Under the pieces are notes generated by a model that had not been told where the DNA came from, did not search any database, and was given only the letters and a program-made list of their open reading frames with translations. The position numbers and the translations under genes are program-made. From assembly GCA_007130415.1 (NCBI GenBank), contig SLSN01000038.1, positions 1 through 5,098 on the forward strand: a stretch of DNA of 5,098 nt, read 5' to 3'. The stretch comes from Patescibacteria group bacterium. Its GTDB lineage: Bacteria > Patescibacteriota > Dojkabacteria > SC72 > T1SED10-24. Below are positions 4,990-5,098 of the stretch, in pieces (the stretch's first letter is position 1; the number at the start of each line of letters is the position of its first letter).

Positions 4990-5098
4990 AAATAATCTCT
5001 ATTTTATCTAAAACAGGACTCAGTTCAGGATCAGTAGAAGACATTTCTACTTTGTATTGAAAATGCTGACCTTCTTTTGGTACCAAAATCTCATTCTC
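4982..5098 (-). CDS. C-terminal end of an unidentified gene of the pilin cluster (partial)
   Basis: The last 38 codons are visible, ending in TAA at 4982-4984, with the frame open to the window edge. The end reads FQYKVEMSSTDPELSPVLDK followed by IEIIYD. The alternating hydrophobic pattern with a TDP-turn and a final strand looks like the last strands of a beta-sandwich, as in extracellular lectin- or carbohydrate-binding-type domains; this is a weak impression from a short piece. It overlaps the PulJ-like gene by 8 nt, so it belongs to the same transcription unit and is probably another surface or pilus-associated protein. Family cannot be named. Confidence 0.75.
   Translation of the reverse strand, partial: ENEILVPKEGQHFQYKVEMSSTDPELSPVLDKIEIIYD

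Overview
The window looks like a stretch of a small, AT-rich bacterial genome, most probably a Patescibacteria/CPR lineage close to Parcubacteria. This is inferred from three things: very compact gene packing with 8-11 nt overlaps, a translation operon stripped to rpsB-tsf-frr-rseP (no pyrH, uppS, cdsA or dxr where many bacteria carry them), and neighbouring short type IV pilin-like genes of a style I associate with these lineages. The standard code fits: the one TGA stop (tsf) is followed at once by a well-placed frr start.

Region 1 (about 3660 down to 1, minus strand) is a translation operon. A putative promoter at 3624-3652 leads into a roughly 77-nt leader with a nested hairpin (3565-3603), then rpsB (ribosomal protein S2), tsf (EF-Ts), frr (ribosome recycling factor), rseP (site-2 intramembrane metalloprotease) and the first 15 codons of an unrecognised gene. 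Spacings are -8, +4, +18 and +17 nt with no terminator between genes, so they are probably co-transcribed. Two proteins have unusual architectures. S2 carries a roughly 110-residue extension: a charged helical linker plus a helix-hairpin-helix domain that aligns without gaps to the RNA polymerase alpha C-terminal domain. EF-Ts appears to carry two tandem copies of its N-terminal UBA-like domain.

Region 2 (3657-4130, plus strand) is a prepilin peptidase of the A24 family, reduced to the membrane-embedded aspartyl protease domain. It is divergent from rpsB across a 116-nt intergenic space and convergent with the pilin genes, overlapping the last by 9 nt.

Region 3 (5098 down to 4122, minus strand) is the 3' part of a pilin-like gene run: the C-terminus of an unidentified, probably secreted or surface protein, a PulJ/GspJ-like pseudopilin with Glu at +5, and a PilX/GspK-like minor pilin without Glu at +5 but with two cysteines. 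All three overlap and are probably translationally coupled. The peptidase next to them is the likely processing enzyme, so regions 2 and 3 together look like part of a type IV pilus or pseudopilus module placed beside the housekeeping operon.

Every position is covered by a gene or by the annotated rpsB/peptidase intergenic region; there is no gene-free stretch over 300 bases. I saw no RNA genes, insertion sequences or CRISPR.
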